A stretch of 64,000 nucleotides of DNA from Thunnus maccoyii (Eukaryota > Chordata > Actinopteri > Scombriformes > Scombridae), in contig NC_056533.1 of NCBI RefSeq assembly GCF_910596095.1, positions 7,103,001 to 7,167,000 on the forward strand, given 5' to 3'. A program made the position numbers and the translations under genes. Under the pieces are notes generated by a model that ran no database searches, was not told where the DNA came from, and worked only from the letters and a program-made list of their open reading frames with translations. Below are positions 15,401 through 27,000 of this stretch, piece after piece. Each line of letters opens with the position of its first letter. Position 1 is the first letter of the stretch.

Positions 15401-17572
15401 TTTGCTGAAAACTTTAGCCAAAATATGAGATATTTGTGTCTTGTTATGTTTGTGCCGAATAAAACTTGCAAGACTTTTCTTTGTTTGAGCTGATATTCAT
15501 CTTCTGGCCTTCAGTCAGTTTGTTCCTGACATTTATTCAGTCATTTCTCCGCTGTGGTACCGGATGAACAGTAAGAGACAGTGTTAATTGTTTTATCTTG
15601 TGCTTCTACCTAAGCGCTCATGTTCATAACGTCTTTTCTGCACAGTTGGCGGTCTGAGGGTCGGGTTCGGGCGGTTGATTGATGCATATTTTTGCAGGTC
15701 AGGCTCTCATAACGAGTCGGGTGAGTGCAGGTATTAAAAATCTCTGACCCACGCATCACCACTAGACAATGTCATACATGCTACGACGACTTCTTTCATG
15801 AGCAGCTCAGCTTTTACGTTTTTGGTTTGTTTTTTTTTTGTTTGTTTGTTTTTTTCAACACAAATACCGTCATATACTGTATACCCTGGTGAAATGTCAG
15901 GAAGGTATGAAAAAAAAGATACCGCCCGAGCCTAAATGCAATTGTTACTCTTTCAGCTGACACACATTTGGCAACAAGTGTTTAGGAATTGCTCATCAGT
16001 CCACGCATTGTGTAAACCCTCTGTCTCTTGTCTCAGTAAAACACATTGGCACATGCAAACACACTCACACACACACACACACACACACACTACAACTATG
16101 TTAATACCCCATCAGAATGTGTTGTAACCTGACTGGCAACCAGACCCCCCCCGGTCACTGACTTTGGTAATGCAAGCTCACCTCTAATGACCGGGAGATC
16201 TGTGTCTGTCTGTGTCTCTCTCTGTCAAACAACACACAAAAACAGCATCAACAGCTCTACCACTAATCACCTGCTTATTGGTATAAGGTTCGCTCTTATC
16301 TCGTTAATTGTCCCACAAAACAAACAAATGTGCTGGATAGAAGCTGGACTGGTGTAACAAGAACAAAAGGGGGCTGGTTCTTTACATTTTGGCACACTTT
16401 GGCGTCTCCACACTTAAGTAAACACAGAATAAATGTGTATGAGTGTCCTTGGCGGTTAAGGGGTCAGAGAAAAAAAAAACATTTTAAGCATGACAAAGAA
16501 TAACTGGACAAGAGGAAACACCCAACTGGGCATGTTGATTCTGGTCTGTATTGTGATGATTACTCAAATAAACAAGTTTGATTCCAAATAGTTCATCTAA
16601 ATAATGGCTCCTGAAGTTAAAATCAGTGTCCATGAGTATTAGTGTAATGCTTTACTTTTGTGTGTGTCTGTCCATTTACCTACGTTTGGGGGACTGGGTT
16701 CCTAGATTATAGCACAGGTATTATTTAAAAAGGGTCCAGAGACCACGAAGGGTCTTTGAGATGGTGTGATGGATGGTGGCCAGAAGAACAAAACATCTTA
16801 CCTAAAACATGTCCTACTGAAAGAGGTGGTGTGACAGGGGGATGATACATTGTGAATTGTCACGAGAAGATTTTTGGAACCATTGTATGTTTAGATACAC
16901 CTGCAGTGCAAAAGATCTTGTTTTTATAGACTGTACACCTGCCTGTTAACATACTTTGCTAACCAAATATAACAAACATACAAAATAAAGTAATTGATAT
17001 GAGTAATATAAAGCAGGTGTTGTACACCGGACAGATTGCCTCAATTCTGATTGGCTGGGTCACGTTTGAAGCTATTGCATAGGTACAGTCATGCCTTCAT
17101 GTCGGTTAATTAAATTGGCAAACACAAAAATTACCATTCACAACAAAAATTCTCATAGCAGCTATAAACTTAACTATGAGGAATTATATTTCTCACCAGA
17201 AGAATAGCATATGAACAGCACTGTTATGTGGTTATTTGAGTTTATCTGACACGAGCAAGGGCTGCGGTACTGTTTGCTTCCACAGTGAACTAACTAACTC
17301 CACGTCTTTCAGTCATTTCTGAAGAGTGCAGAGATAAAGTTTAATTTACTTCGATATTTAAGAGTCACTTCTACCCTCTGCTGCTTCTGAGTTGGTTTCT
17401 GTCAGTAAGTAAGGAGCAATCTTGTGTATGTCGGTTTTTTTGTTTTTACCTCTGCGTTGAAAGTGCTATCATCCTCCGCTCCACGAGCCCCGAGCGCGCA
17501 CAGCCACAGCGCGAGGAGGGTCCGTCTCCAGAGCAACCAGAGGCAGCTGTCCCGCGAGGAGGAGGCCATCAT
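1916..17572 (-). CDS. mmp15: Membrane-type matrix metalloproteinase 15 (MMP15/MT2-MMP-like), 5' six coding exons; 3' part off the left edge
   Basis: Zinc endopeptidase of the cell surface that cleaves extracellular matrix and activates other MMPs. Coding exons in transcript order: 17572-17450, 7561-7413, 7115-6993, 6720-6413, 2545-2384, 2112-1916. All junctions are GT-AG and in phase, giving 354 residues so far. Residues 1 to about 32 form a signal peptide (hydrophobic [11 protein letters not shown]). The propeptide carries the cysteine switch PRCGVPD (Cys98) and ends at the furin site RRKR (113-116) before YALTG. The catalytic domain has [11 protein letters not shown] (His244, His248, His254) and the Met-turn (Met262). 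A proline-rich hinge follows from about residue 289, then the first hemopexin blade ([20 protein letters not shown]). The propeptide stretch [10 protein letters not shown] and the hinge stretch LPTVIPRRP match my memory of human MMP15 better than MMP14, MMP16 or MMP24. The start is the first of two adjacent ATGs (17572). No hemopexin, membrane-anchor or stop exon is visible in bases 1-1915, so the gene continues outside. Confidence 0.93.
4155..4455 (-). repeat. tRNA-derived SINE, minus orientation
   Basis: Reverse-complement relative of the element in the receptor introns at about 40513, 50345 and 60880. Shared blocks include TTGCTCAAGGGCACCTCAG (antisense), GCCCAGTACAACCACAGTCTGATCTGCTGCCACTG-type text, and the tRNA-like head ending TCTAACCTTTAAGCCA. 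It is visibly more diverged than those copies, so it is an older insertion of the same family. Confidence 0.7.
4655..4880. repeat. Fish MITE relic (GGGCTGCAACTAA family)
   Basis: The left end AGGGCTAAAACAATTATTTG and AT-rich body with inverted ATTAATC-type motifs resemble the non-autonomous element also seen at about 9020-9275 and 27321-27560. Family assignment is from memory of fish repeats. Confidence 0.45.
9020..9275. repeat. Fish MITE copy (GGGCTGCAACTAA family)
   Basis: Contains ATTAGTTGTTTGGTCTGTAA and CAAAGATATTCAGTTTACTG, followed by an AGAATATTCACATTTAAGA block and CTTAAAAAATGACTCAAA. These are hallmark internal blocks of a MITE common in teleosts. It overlaps the internal blocks of the copy at 27321. 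Confidence 0.6.
9840..10000 (+). pseudogene. Possible LINE reverse-transcriptase C-terminal relic
   Basis: The plus-strand translation over this stretch reads [22 protein letters not shown]. That resembles the carboxy end of fish non-LTR ORF2 proteins, which have an (S/R)RxKSR-x-FxxxxPRLWNSLPxxL pattern. It is short, unsupported by other RT motifs and could be chance. Confidence 0.3.
13147..14853. mobile_element. Possible decayed DNA element bounded by GTGACCAG / CTGGTCAC
   Basis: GTGACCAG at 13147-13154 is mirrored by CTGGTCAC at 14846-14853. The flanking interior text (repeated CCCGAATCCCGAA; CCTGTCCTGAATT) recurs in type near 41395, where GTGACCAGACATCC begins a similar stretch. No transposase is readable. 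The inverted ends are only 8 bp, so the boundaries are tentative. Confidence 0.3.
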
Positions 17573-18289
17573 GGTCCGCGGCGTAATACGACGTTATATG
17601 TCTTTTTGTGAGTTTTCTCTCGTGCTATTGCTGCTTTACGAGGTAAAAGACCAAATGAAAAGCTGTAATAAAACTAGCTAAATGCGCCTACAACTTGCAT
17701 CCTGGAAGAGAGAGCTCCATTTTCAGATTTACAGCCAGAGCCCCTTTACAAACAGACCCTCCATAAATGTCGGTGAGTTGTCCTCACTCATATGTGAGCC
17801 TGTGGGTCCAAACAGCTTTCCCCTTGTAGTTTTTCTGCTCCGTTGACAGGCCGTCTCACCTACCTATCTTTATGTACTGTGCTCTGTTGTCTGTACCCAC
17901 CAGAGATAAAATGTCTCATTTAATCAACTTCAAAGTCGCTCCTTAATTAGCCACCTTGAAATTGCACTTTACAACGTTTTCAGCAGTGTCCACTATAAGC
18001 ATCTACCGCAGAAACCCACTAGTGAAGCATTTACTGCTCACATGTTCAAATCCAGTGGATTAATAATCGGCTCTCTGAATAATAATGCCCAATGAAGTGC
18101 AGTTAAATTTACCCTGAGAAAGTTACAAACTGCAAACAAATCATAAGCACAAAGTTCACCGCACTTGACCGAGTCCTTCAGCAGTCGCTTCAAGCAGTGT
18201 CGTAGCTGAAAGATCGCGACCTCTCTTGTCAAAATTATATTTGACGTTTTTCTTTTTTTTTTTTAGCCCTTTAAATCCAGTTTCTCCCT

Positions 18290-18500
18290 TTTCCCGGCGG
18301 AAATCTTCTCGGAAGCCGACACTTAGCTACTTGCGATGGGTCCTGTCCTGAGTCAGTGTCTGTGCGTTGTCTCCCTACCGGAGCAGGACGGACAGTGATC
18401 GGCTGTTCGGGTGTTTCGGTGCCTAACGTGGACACATGCTACCGTCAAGTACCACAATGCGGTGAAAGATGTGTTCCGGTCCACACTCAAAATAAAAGGT
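18290..18500. promoter_or_regulatory. CpG-rich segment: candidate promoter/5' non-coding exon upstream of mmp15
   Basis: About fifteen CpG dinucleotides lie in about 200 bp, far above the AT-rich background, 0.7 kb upstream of the mmp15 start codon on its transcribed side. A second CG-rich patch is exon 1 itself (about 17470-17590). On the plus strand the segment ends in AAAATAAAAG followed by a consensus GTGAGT donor (18499-18504). It could therefore instead be a non-coding first exon of a plus-strand transcript. Inference from composition only. Confidence 0.4.
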
Positions 18501-18649
18501 GAGTTTTCTGATACGTCCTGACTGCAATCAAAACACGGCTAATGACTCAACCAATACACACAGTTGCTTTTCTTCTCCAATCAAAACCTGTGACATGTTC
18601 TCCCTCACAACAGTTTCTCTGTGTCCCTCACAAATATCAACAGCACATA

Positions 18650-18770
18650 AAATCAATCAATCAATCACTTCAATCAATTTTTATTTATATAGCGCCAAAT
18701 CACAACAAAAGTCATCTCAAGTCACTTTTCACATAGAGCAGGTCAAGACCGTACTCTTTATAAAAGGCCC
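18650..18770 (+). repeat. Teleost interspersed repeat 3' end (ATCAATCAATTTTTATTTATATAGCGCC type)
   Basis: The ATCAATCAATCA run is followed by TTTATTTATATAGCGCCAAA and GTCACTTTTCACATAGAGCA. This is the stereotyped tail of a retroposon very common in fish (LINE/SINE 3' end). Seen directly; family identification is from memory. Confidence 0.6.
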
Positions 18771-19077
18771 AAACAATGTATGTAATATGTTCTACCAGCA
18801 ATGACAATCCAATCAACCTAAAAATGGCAAAGTCTCTAAAAAAGTCATCTAAAACTCTTAAAAGAGTAAAACTCTGCAAGCTACTAGTACATATACATGA
18901 ATTTCATTTTATTTTGAAGGTACAGTTTCCGGCATCGTCCCTGTGTTCTGACATAAGGAGCTGACCACTACAATGAGGACGGAGCCAGGAGGTGGAAGTG
19001 GGGAGGGGAGGAGAAGGAGCAAACATGACCCTCCCCCCCTGTGTTTTATAGCTCCATCACAAAGAGGTGACAGACTA

Positions 19078-19079
<2 letters not shown>

Positions 19080-19159
<80 letters not shown>

Positions 19160-19180
19160 GCGCGCACACACACTCACGCA
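19080..19180 (+). repeat. Compound microsatellite (CT)n(CA)n
   Basis: About 28 CT repeats run directly into about 15 CA repeats, with an interruption of CGCG. Confidence 0.97.
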
Positions 19181-19181
19181 C

Positions 19182-19311
19182 GCTAATAATCTGAATATAA
19201 CTGGAAAGCAATGGTAAGACACTATGTGAGATAAGGTGACCATAAACTCACTATTCATTAACCCAGAATGAGATTGTTATTACTGTAAGTTTCATTCAGC
19301 CACACACACAT

Positions 19312-19343
<32 letters not shown>

Positions 19344-19645
19344 GCGCAAATAATCTGAATATAACTGGTAAGCAATGGTAAGACACTATGTGAGATAAGG
19401 TGACCATAAACTCACTATTCATTAACCCAGAATGAGATTGTAATTACTGTGAGTTTCATTCCGCCACACACACATGCACATACACACCGCACACACACAT
19501 GCAGGCACACACACACACACGCGCGCGCGCAAATAATCTGAATATAACTGGAAAGCACTGATAAGACACTATGTGAGATAAGGTGACCATAAACTCACTA
19601 TTCATTAACCCAGTGTAAGATTTTTATTACTGTAAGTTTCATTCA
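19182..19645 (+). repeat. Three-copy tandem repeat, about 170-bp unit, separated by CA tracts
   Basis: The block beginning AATCTGAATATAACTGG and running through GTAAGACACTATGTGAGATA, AAACTCACTATTCATTAACC and GTAAGTTTCATTC occurs at about 19186, 19350 and 19533. Copies are separated by (CA)n/(CG)n tracts. They differ by a handful of substitutions and by length of the CA spacer, consistent with expansion by slippage or unequal exchange. Confidence 0.9.
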
Positions 19646-22186
19646 TTGCTTACACTCTTATCTTTCCAGTTGCATCTATTGTACGTCTGTTCACTTCCAT
19701 TATTCGCAATGTGTATAAGCAATAAGTGTATTAAGTGCATCATATTTTTTTGCATATTAGGTAATTTTTTGTGTGTTTGTTTGTTTTTGGCTAGGTCAGG
19801 GGGAAGCACCTGTCGTCACCGCGGACAGCAGAGATTGGTCGTACTTCCTTAGATAATCCTTCTCAGTTCCTCTGTCTCTGTGTGATGAAGACTGCCTAGA
19901 GACATGTCTATAGATCCCTATCAGCTCACTGATCTTTGTAGCCTGAGGTCACTACAAGGGAAGTGGTGCTATTGTCTAATGATCATCCACAAAGGTTGCT
20001 GGTAAAACCTCCCTACAGCACTTCTGCTAAATATTTGTGCATCAGTGCATGTTGTAAATTCTCACGTCTCGCAGCTTGTGTCTTAGATCTACAAATAAAA
20101 ACACAAGAAGGTTTAACATTTTAAAGCAATTCTATGTGTGATCAAGGCAAAAAGCGGCAGTAGATCAGATCATTTTGCTAAACGTAGGACTTTTACAGCG
20201 TGGAAATCCCCATCCCAATAGTTTAGTAAGTAACCACCTTTGCTGACAATTTAAAATGCTACATTTAAAAAACAGAGCCAGGTTTTCCCACTCTGTCATA
20301 ATGAGTAACAACACCTGCTGTGTGTGAGTCATTATGCTTCAGTGGGCACTTTGTATCCAGGTGAGCAGTGTATGAGAGTTCATCACCCCAGAGGCTAACA
20401 TCCATCACCACTTGTCATCTCAACTGTCATGGCATCAACCAACCAAATACAGGGAAATCCCCCCGCTAACAGACCCCATCCTGACAAATGATTAAAAAAA
20501 AAAAAGATGTATTTCATTTTTATTCTTTAGTTGGTAAACTGAGGAAATAATAATGCTCACATTCATAAATCCACACACACCATCCCAGTCACAAGAGAAT
20601 TTAAATCCTACATTATGTAAAGAAAATATAGATAATATATAAAAACAATGGCAGAAATAGCAAGAAAGATGCTAAAAAGTAGAAATAATAGATTATAGAT
20701 AAATAATGATGATAAAGTTTAAAAGAGAGAAAGTAAGGATCAAGCTTTGTCTTTGTCTTGTCTTTATCCCGTGCTGACCACCTGGCACATAGGCCACCTG
20801 CACGCCTAGCTCGTAAACGTCCTGATGGATAAAGCATAATGTGTAGCACACACACATACACACACAGCCATGGGATTCCTGTACAGTGTCACAAGCTACA
20901 GGTGAGCCCATAAACACATATGAGTATTAGAATTAAACAGAAGTTCAAGTCAAATGGCTGCTGACTCAGGCATTTCATTTTTATTCTTAATTATCTTAAA
21001 AAATAAAAACAAGTTAATGGCACATGTGTGTGAGATTGATTAAGATATGTTGGGGGGAATTTGTTTTATTGAATTTCACAATAGAGAGATACAAAGTATG
21101 GGAGTAAGAAGTATATGACTTGCAATACAGATTCAGATAATCATGTGGAATGCAGATTTGTTGACCACGCTACGAGGAGATGCCATCCAAGTTTTTGCCC
21201 ATTAATATGATTTAACAGTTACTGATTCTTCTCTGATTTGGTTTTGACTTTCATTCATGTAATAACAGAGTGGGGGGGAGGGGGAGGGGGGATCATATGT
21301 GCCTTGTTTTACTTGATTTTTTATGTGCTACTGCCCTCTGTAGGTAGGAGAAGTGACATACAGCTAAAAGATAATATACGGACCAATGACCTCTCATGAA
21401 ATTTAGGTTAACCTGACTTCTAAACAAAACCACAATTTAGGACTTAATGTATAAAGAATGTATATGCAGTATCCAGCCAGTCTTTATCAATGATTTAATG
21501 TGAGTCCATGTTTACTTTAGGTTCAGTGGCACAGAGGAGTTACAGAAGGTATTTTTAGCTTTCTGTCTGTTTCTGCTTCCTCTTTTTACCTCACAATGTA
21601 ATTTACATGTTTGTCTGTTTTTTTTTTTTCAACTTCCCGCAAAGCGTTATAATTTCAACAGCTTTCCTCACTGCTGTCACATTAGCTGTGCTCTCTATTC
21701 AGACTTTCTACACGGACTCAGAAACATACAGAGGTAGGCTACGTTTTGCTTCTGGTCAGAGCCACTTTGTTTCGCTATCTATATTGATGCTGATATAAGA
21801 CCTGTGAAGTATCTATTGCTTATTTAAATAAGTCTACAGACGTGACTTGTGTAAATATACTTGCTGTTGTCTTGAGATTCATAAATGTTTCTCTGTGTGA
21901 GTGTGTAAGGCTTGAATGTTTTACACACATTTTAATACGAGTAACAGTAATAAATAAAACTTTTATACAAAAAGATGCAAAACAATGTACTTCACAGAAG
22001 ACAAAAATACACATACAAAGATAGATGCAAAAATAGGAACATTAAAAACAACACAGAGATAATCTTTAAGCTATTCAATCACCAATTTCTGAAATTAAAT
22101 TTACAAAACTGTTGACAGGGCTGATGTCACCAGTTGAAGCAGAATAGAGCTACGTGCTGTCTGCACAGTAGTGGAAACATATTTCA

Positions 22187-22549
22187 TTATTTGTGGATAT
22201 TAGAACCTAATGGCAGCATGTACAGGCAGAAAAGAATGGGGCCCCAGGACTGAACCTCACACCACACGGAACATTTACTCTTTCTGAACATAACTCCCCA
22301 AAGGAAACAATGTAGTCCAGATTGAATTATTTTCACATAGAGATATACTGTAGTGTTGGAGCCCCTAAAGTCAGACAGCTGAAGATGAACCAGTTTCTTA
22401 AGCATTTTGCTCAAAACCACGGAGCTGGAAAAATTAAAGTCATTAATGTTTCTGGCATTTGGAGTGCTTTTCTTCAAAAGAGGCCATAGCAAAGCAGACT
22501 GTAGAGAGAGGATGATAATGTACACTACTGTAGTTCTGCTGACAAGCAC
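22187..22549 (-). pseudogene. Non-LTR retrotransposon (L2/CR1-like) reverse-transcriptase relic with internal deletion
   Basis: The minus-strand translation contains WPLLKKSTPNARNIND, which matches the LINE RT block PLLKKPxLDPxxxxNFRPIS. It then runs through LSKMLKKLVHLQL (the block after FRPIS), then SWGPILFCLYMLPLG, which matches the block VPQGSVLGPILFxLYMLPLG. The catalytic region that should lie between, including the first catalytic aspartate, is missing or garbled. A dead 5'-truncated copy, intergenic. Confidence 0.7.
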
Positions 22550-22624
22550 TCAAAGACTGCCATAACAGACGGGTTTCTTAAAATAAAGTGCCCAAATAAA
22601 CATTGCAATAGGTTTTTCTTGCCA

Positions 22625-23215
22625 TAATTATTCCTCCTCTTCATACTGGCCATTAGAAGATCCCTTTATGCACTCAACAATGTAAGTGATGGGGGCCAAA
22701 ATCCACAAGCCTCCCTCTGTACAAAAATGTATTTAAAGGTTTATCTGAAGCAAATATGAAGTGCCAGCCATCCAAATGAGTCAAATCTAGTAGATATCTT
22801 TCGACATTACAGTCTTTTTAGTGCCAAAGTCCCTCCTTTTGTTACTATACTTCCATCACAGCTCAACACGGAAACACTGAATGAGGAAACACAAAGAGGT
22901 AATTTGATGCTAAAAAGACTGTAAATGTGGCAGATATCCACTTGATATGACTAACTCAGACTGCTGGAGCCTCATATAAGCTTCAGATCAACTTTTTAAA
23001 TGCATCTTTTTACATAATGACTACTATGGCATGAGGTCATGGCCTGTGGATTTTGGCCCCCATCACTAACATTGAAAGTGCATTTGAAGGGGATCTTTTA
23101 ATAGCCAGTATGAACAGGAGGAATGATTACAGTGATGAAAACCTCTTTCAGTCTTCATATGAGCATCTGACTGTTGTTTTAAGACAGACTTGAAAAATTG
23201 TGAACCTATATCTTT
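22625..23215. mobile_element. Foldback (long inverted repeat) element, full copy
   Basis: The left half (about 22640-22890) is the reverse complement of the right half (about 22890-23195). For example, CATACTGGCCATTAGAAGATCC is mirrored by GGGGATCTTTTAATAGCCAGTATG, and ACAGTCTTTTTAGTGCCAA by TTGATGCTAAAAAGACTGT. No coding capacity. Related copies lie at about 33415-34350 and 55195-55670. Non-autonomous element, superfamily not determined. Confidence 0.75.
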
Positions 23216-24001
23216 TGAGAAAGCTGCTATGGCATGAGGTCAAGGGCACATGTAGTAGACTTAAGAGAATATGCTACTCTGTTTAGCAAATCAACATCAA
23301 CTACATTACAACAAATACTTTTTTTTTTTTTTAAATTAACGCAGGATTCCTGTGAAATATAGATATAAAGTAATCTGCCGCGTTAGAGTTAAGAAAATGG
23401 TGTCTGTTTCCTTTCCTGGTTACTATCAGAAAGTAATGACACACAGAAGAATATGCAAAAAAGAACAGCATCAGCGCAAGAGTTGTGGATCGCCTATGTG
23501 CTCAGTCTACTAATAGAAACATTGAGAAGCTGATTGAAGTCTGTAGAATATGAAAGCTAAAGCAGTCCCAGAGTCACAGAATCTGTCGCACCATCAACAT
23601 CAACATGAACAAAATCACCCAGTTTTAGAATTCTGTCATAACACTGCAGTGAATGGTTGATAAAAGCTCTGAATACAAAGAATACAGGGCTGTGCTCGAG
23701 GGACATGTATGTAGACTATAATAGCAACACTAGGATTACTTCTCACTGAAACAGCATGATATCAATAGAGGAGAAACTACCAAATGTCAGTGCTTTATGA
23801 TTAAGGAAAGAAAGAACTCCCTCACTCTGACTCGCTTACTGCTGGAATATTTTATTAGCTTACAACGATTTAGTCTGTTTGACCTTCATCACTTAAGATC
23901 CAGTGTCTAATCAGATTAAATGTCTATTTCTCTGCCATTCAATAAAAAAATGTTTTTTTGCTCTAAATGAATTCTCTGTATGTGTGGTGACATTAAACAG
24001 G

Positions 24002-27000
24002 ATGAAGTGGTGGTTCCTCTGCTGGCTGATCCTGTCTTTGGTGTCTCAGACCCTTGAAAATAATCAAGAGCTTTGTTCTACGATATTTGAGAACTGCAAT
24101 TGTGAACGCCCAAGTGAGGGACATTAATGTGCATTTTTTTGGAATTATGCTATTTGTGTCTATCTTAAAAATCAGTAAATCTTTAATTTATTATACAGGT
24201 GTTCAAGATACTGAGTCTTGCATGAGAGATGCAACGGACATTTTGGAACAAGGGGACGTCAACAAAAGTATCGAGTAAACATTTTAAAGATGCTATATAC
24301 AATAAAACACCTTTTATATCTGTTGCGATATTTATGATCTGATGAAATTTTAAGTTAAGGCATTGTGTGGCACAGGATTTATGATCAGGAAAACGACAGC
24401 ACACAGATGTATGTTAATACTTTCTTGTCTTTTCCCACAAGAGCCATGGAATCGTTCGAAAAGGTTATAGAGAAAACAGAGTTGCATGAGACTACATCCA
24501 TATCCGTCAATCTTTTTACAGCTGTCCTCTACAAACCCACAGACAGGTTCAACGGTCTCAACATTTATGCCAATGAGACTAAGGTAAGGCTATATTTAAA
24601 GCCTCCATCCTTTAAAAAAATTGTTTTGCTCATTGTTACTTTACTTAGATGTTTGAGCTTCACTGTGCAGAATGATGTATGTGCAGAGTTTGACAGTAAA
24701 ATACTGTTTTCATATTCATCTACTAAAGAGCAAAAGTTAATTTGTACCGACCTTAAATCTGACTTTAAGATGTGCACCTACAAGCAGGATTTGGTGACAT
24801 CACAACTAGATTAGAATCATGGTCGGGTATTCAACTAACACAAGTGTGATGTGGAAACTTGAAGCCTCCAGTGTACATACTCTGAAAACTGTGAAATGCA
24901 GGCTGGCAGGACAATGCTATATGAACAAGATATCTTCCTCAAATATACATTTTTTTGGAGTGGTTGAGTATATCTGAAGTATTGAATGCTCTCATGTAGA
25001 ATCACCAACATTATTTTTACACCAATAACTAATCATTACCAGGACTACACAACTACTACACAATTACATCATATTACTTTTCATACTAAATAGTTGTATG
25101 TGCGACCCTTCCACAGGGAGGTTGTCAGAGGTAAGTGTCAGCTGTAGAACAGTGACTTCTGCTTATACTTCTGCAAGCTGAATCTTTGAACCCAGACCTT
25201 CTGACTGCAACCTTGTTTGCAAATTCAAATTCTTTACCCAATGTTGATGTGCGATGCAAATGTAGCTGTGAGAGTTGCGTCATTCTATGACGAATATTTA
25301 CATGCAATCGTTCACTTCCTGTTTTTGGCTCTGTGTCTCTGATATATAGGCACTGACAGAGACGGCTGTCACCAACAGCACAGTGAGTGTTCAGCTGCCG
25401 AGTGAGTTGGACATTAAATCACGCAACACGGTTGTGTTCTGCATGATTACCTGCCATGAAAAAATGGGGGTCAGTGACTACACTTTTTTAAATGTAAAAT
25501 AGAGTAGAAAAAATAATCTGAGGGCTACAGTCTATATATATAAATTCTACATTTACGAAGTTTATACATTTTGAGATTTTGTTGACATTGTCAGAGAGGT
25601 GATAATTCTACTTTGTTTAGTGGTGGTGGGTGGTGGTGGTGTACTGGAGTGCGTTATATTGAATTGTGTTCCTAATATTTTGTCCACTCGATTAACATAC
25701 ATGAGGGAGGCAAAATATTAGGAACACAATTCAATATAATGCACTCTAGTTCACCACCACCACTAAACAAAGTAGAATTATCACCTTCCTGACAATGTCA
25801 ACAACATCTGAAGATGTATAAGCTTCTTAAATGTAGAATTTATAGCAGAGCTGTTGTATTGGATTGCATTAGATTGCACAGGTGTTCCTAATTAAGTGGC
25901 CAGTGACTGTTTATATATATTCATTTTGTACTGTATCCCATCTGCATGATTTAGGTCCAATTAGGATTCATAAAAAATCTTTAGATTTTTTTAAATTCAC
26001 ACATTTTAAATTCCTCATTTCATAGACATCCACTTTTTTTCACGCTCATATAAAAGTTTTTGATAATTGGGTTAAACAGCAATTTATTTGAAAGCTGCCT
26101 GATCTCTTGAGTTAAACTGCACACACAATCAAGCTAGTGAGTAAAATATTATCATAACAAACAGGAGTAATGGCCAAAATGTATATGTTTACATTACTGC
26201 TGCCTATTTTCAAATCATACTTACAGGCACCCATTGGTTTCCATTCATTTTAGTATAATGTGAATACCATTGTGCACATTGTGTTATTTATTTTTGTCAA
26301 AGAACCATTTTAGGTGTATCATATTATTACAGTTACAAGCAGGGACCATTTTAAACCAAAATGGTCGATTACTGAGACAAATTAATTTGTAGTATGGGTA
26401 CGTCGATAAACTACAACAACAATTTAATAAAATGCCAAAACATGCATTGGACAGCTCCTGTAAGATTGGTGCTATCTGGCAGTCTAAGAGAAGCACTGGA
26501 TGGCTTTTTCCTTAATCACAGTCAAGATACTTCAAGTAATGACAACATTTTACCTAATAATTGTCTTGGATAAATTGTCAAACTAATGGATTGAATGTGT
26601 GTTATACTGTAGGGCAAAAAGGGTAAGCTGTATGAGGGGAGACTGGTTGGCCTGAGTGTGCGGGAGAAGAATATTTCGGGACTACACGAGCGTGTCAACA
26701 TCACCATGAATCTTACTGCGGGTGTAAACGTAACTAAAACTTCATTATACTTATCATTTGCTATAACCTTACCTTCTGTAACCTTGTGTTATCATCAACT
26801 CATACATAAATTTGTGTCTTTCGCACAGTTCATGTTAGTTAAAATCATGAAAATATGTCTATAAACTTGATGTAAACTTGGTATATTGCTGCATCACAGG
26901 AGACTGAAAAACCCATTTGTATGTTCCTTAATTTTTCAACAAAGGGTGAGTAACTAAATATCACATCTATGGAAATAATGCTGTATTTTTTGTGGTTTTG

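Larger units (their letters stand above)
7562..17449 (-). other. Intron 1 of mmp15, about 9.9 kb, repeat-rich
   Basis: This interval lies between the signal-peptide exon and the propeptide exon. I see no convincing exon on either strand. It holds GT/CA microsatellites near 8555-8579, 10216-10252, 11330-11365, 12390-12425 and 16061-16091, a C-run (11577-11590), a T-run (11751-11769), a MITE relic (about 9020-9275), a possible LINE tail (about 9840-10000) and a possible decayed element with short inverted ends (13147-14853). The short ORFs here are mostly low-complexity. Confidence 0.8.
17573..24001. other. Intergenic region between mmp15 (minus) and the receptor cluster (plus)
   Basis: The two genes diverge from this interval. 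Apart from the promoter candidate, tandem repeats, LINE relic and foldback element listed separately, I see no exon-like frames with splice sites. The remaining ORFs are short and AT-rich or low-complexity. Confidence 0.65.
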
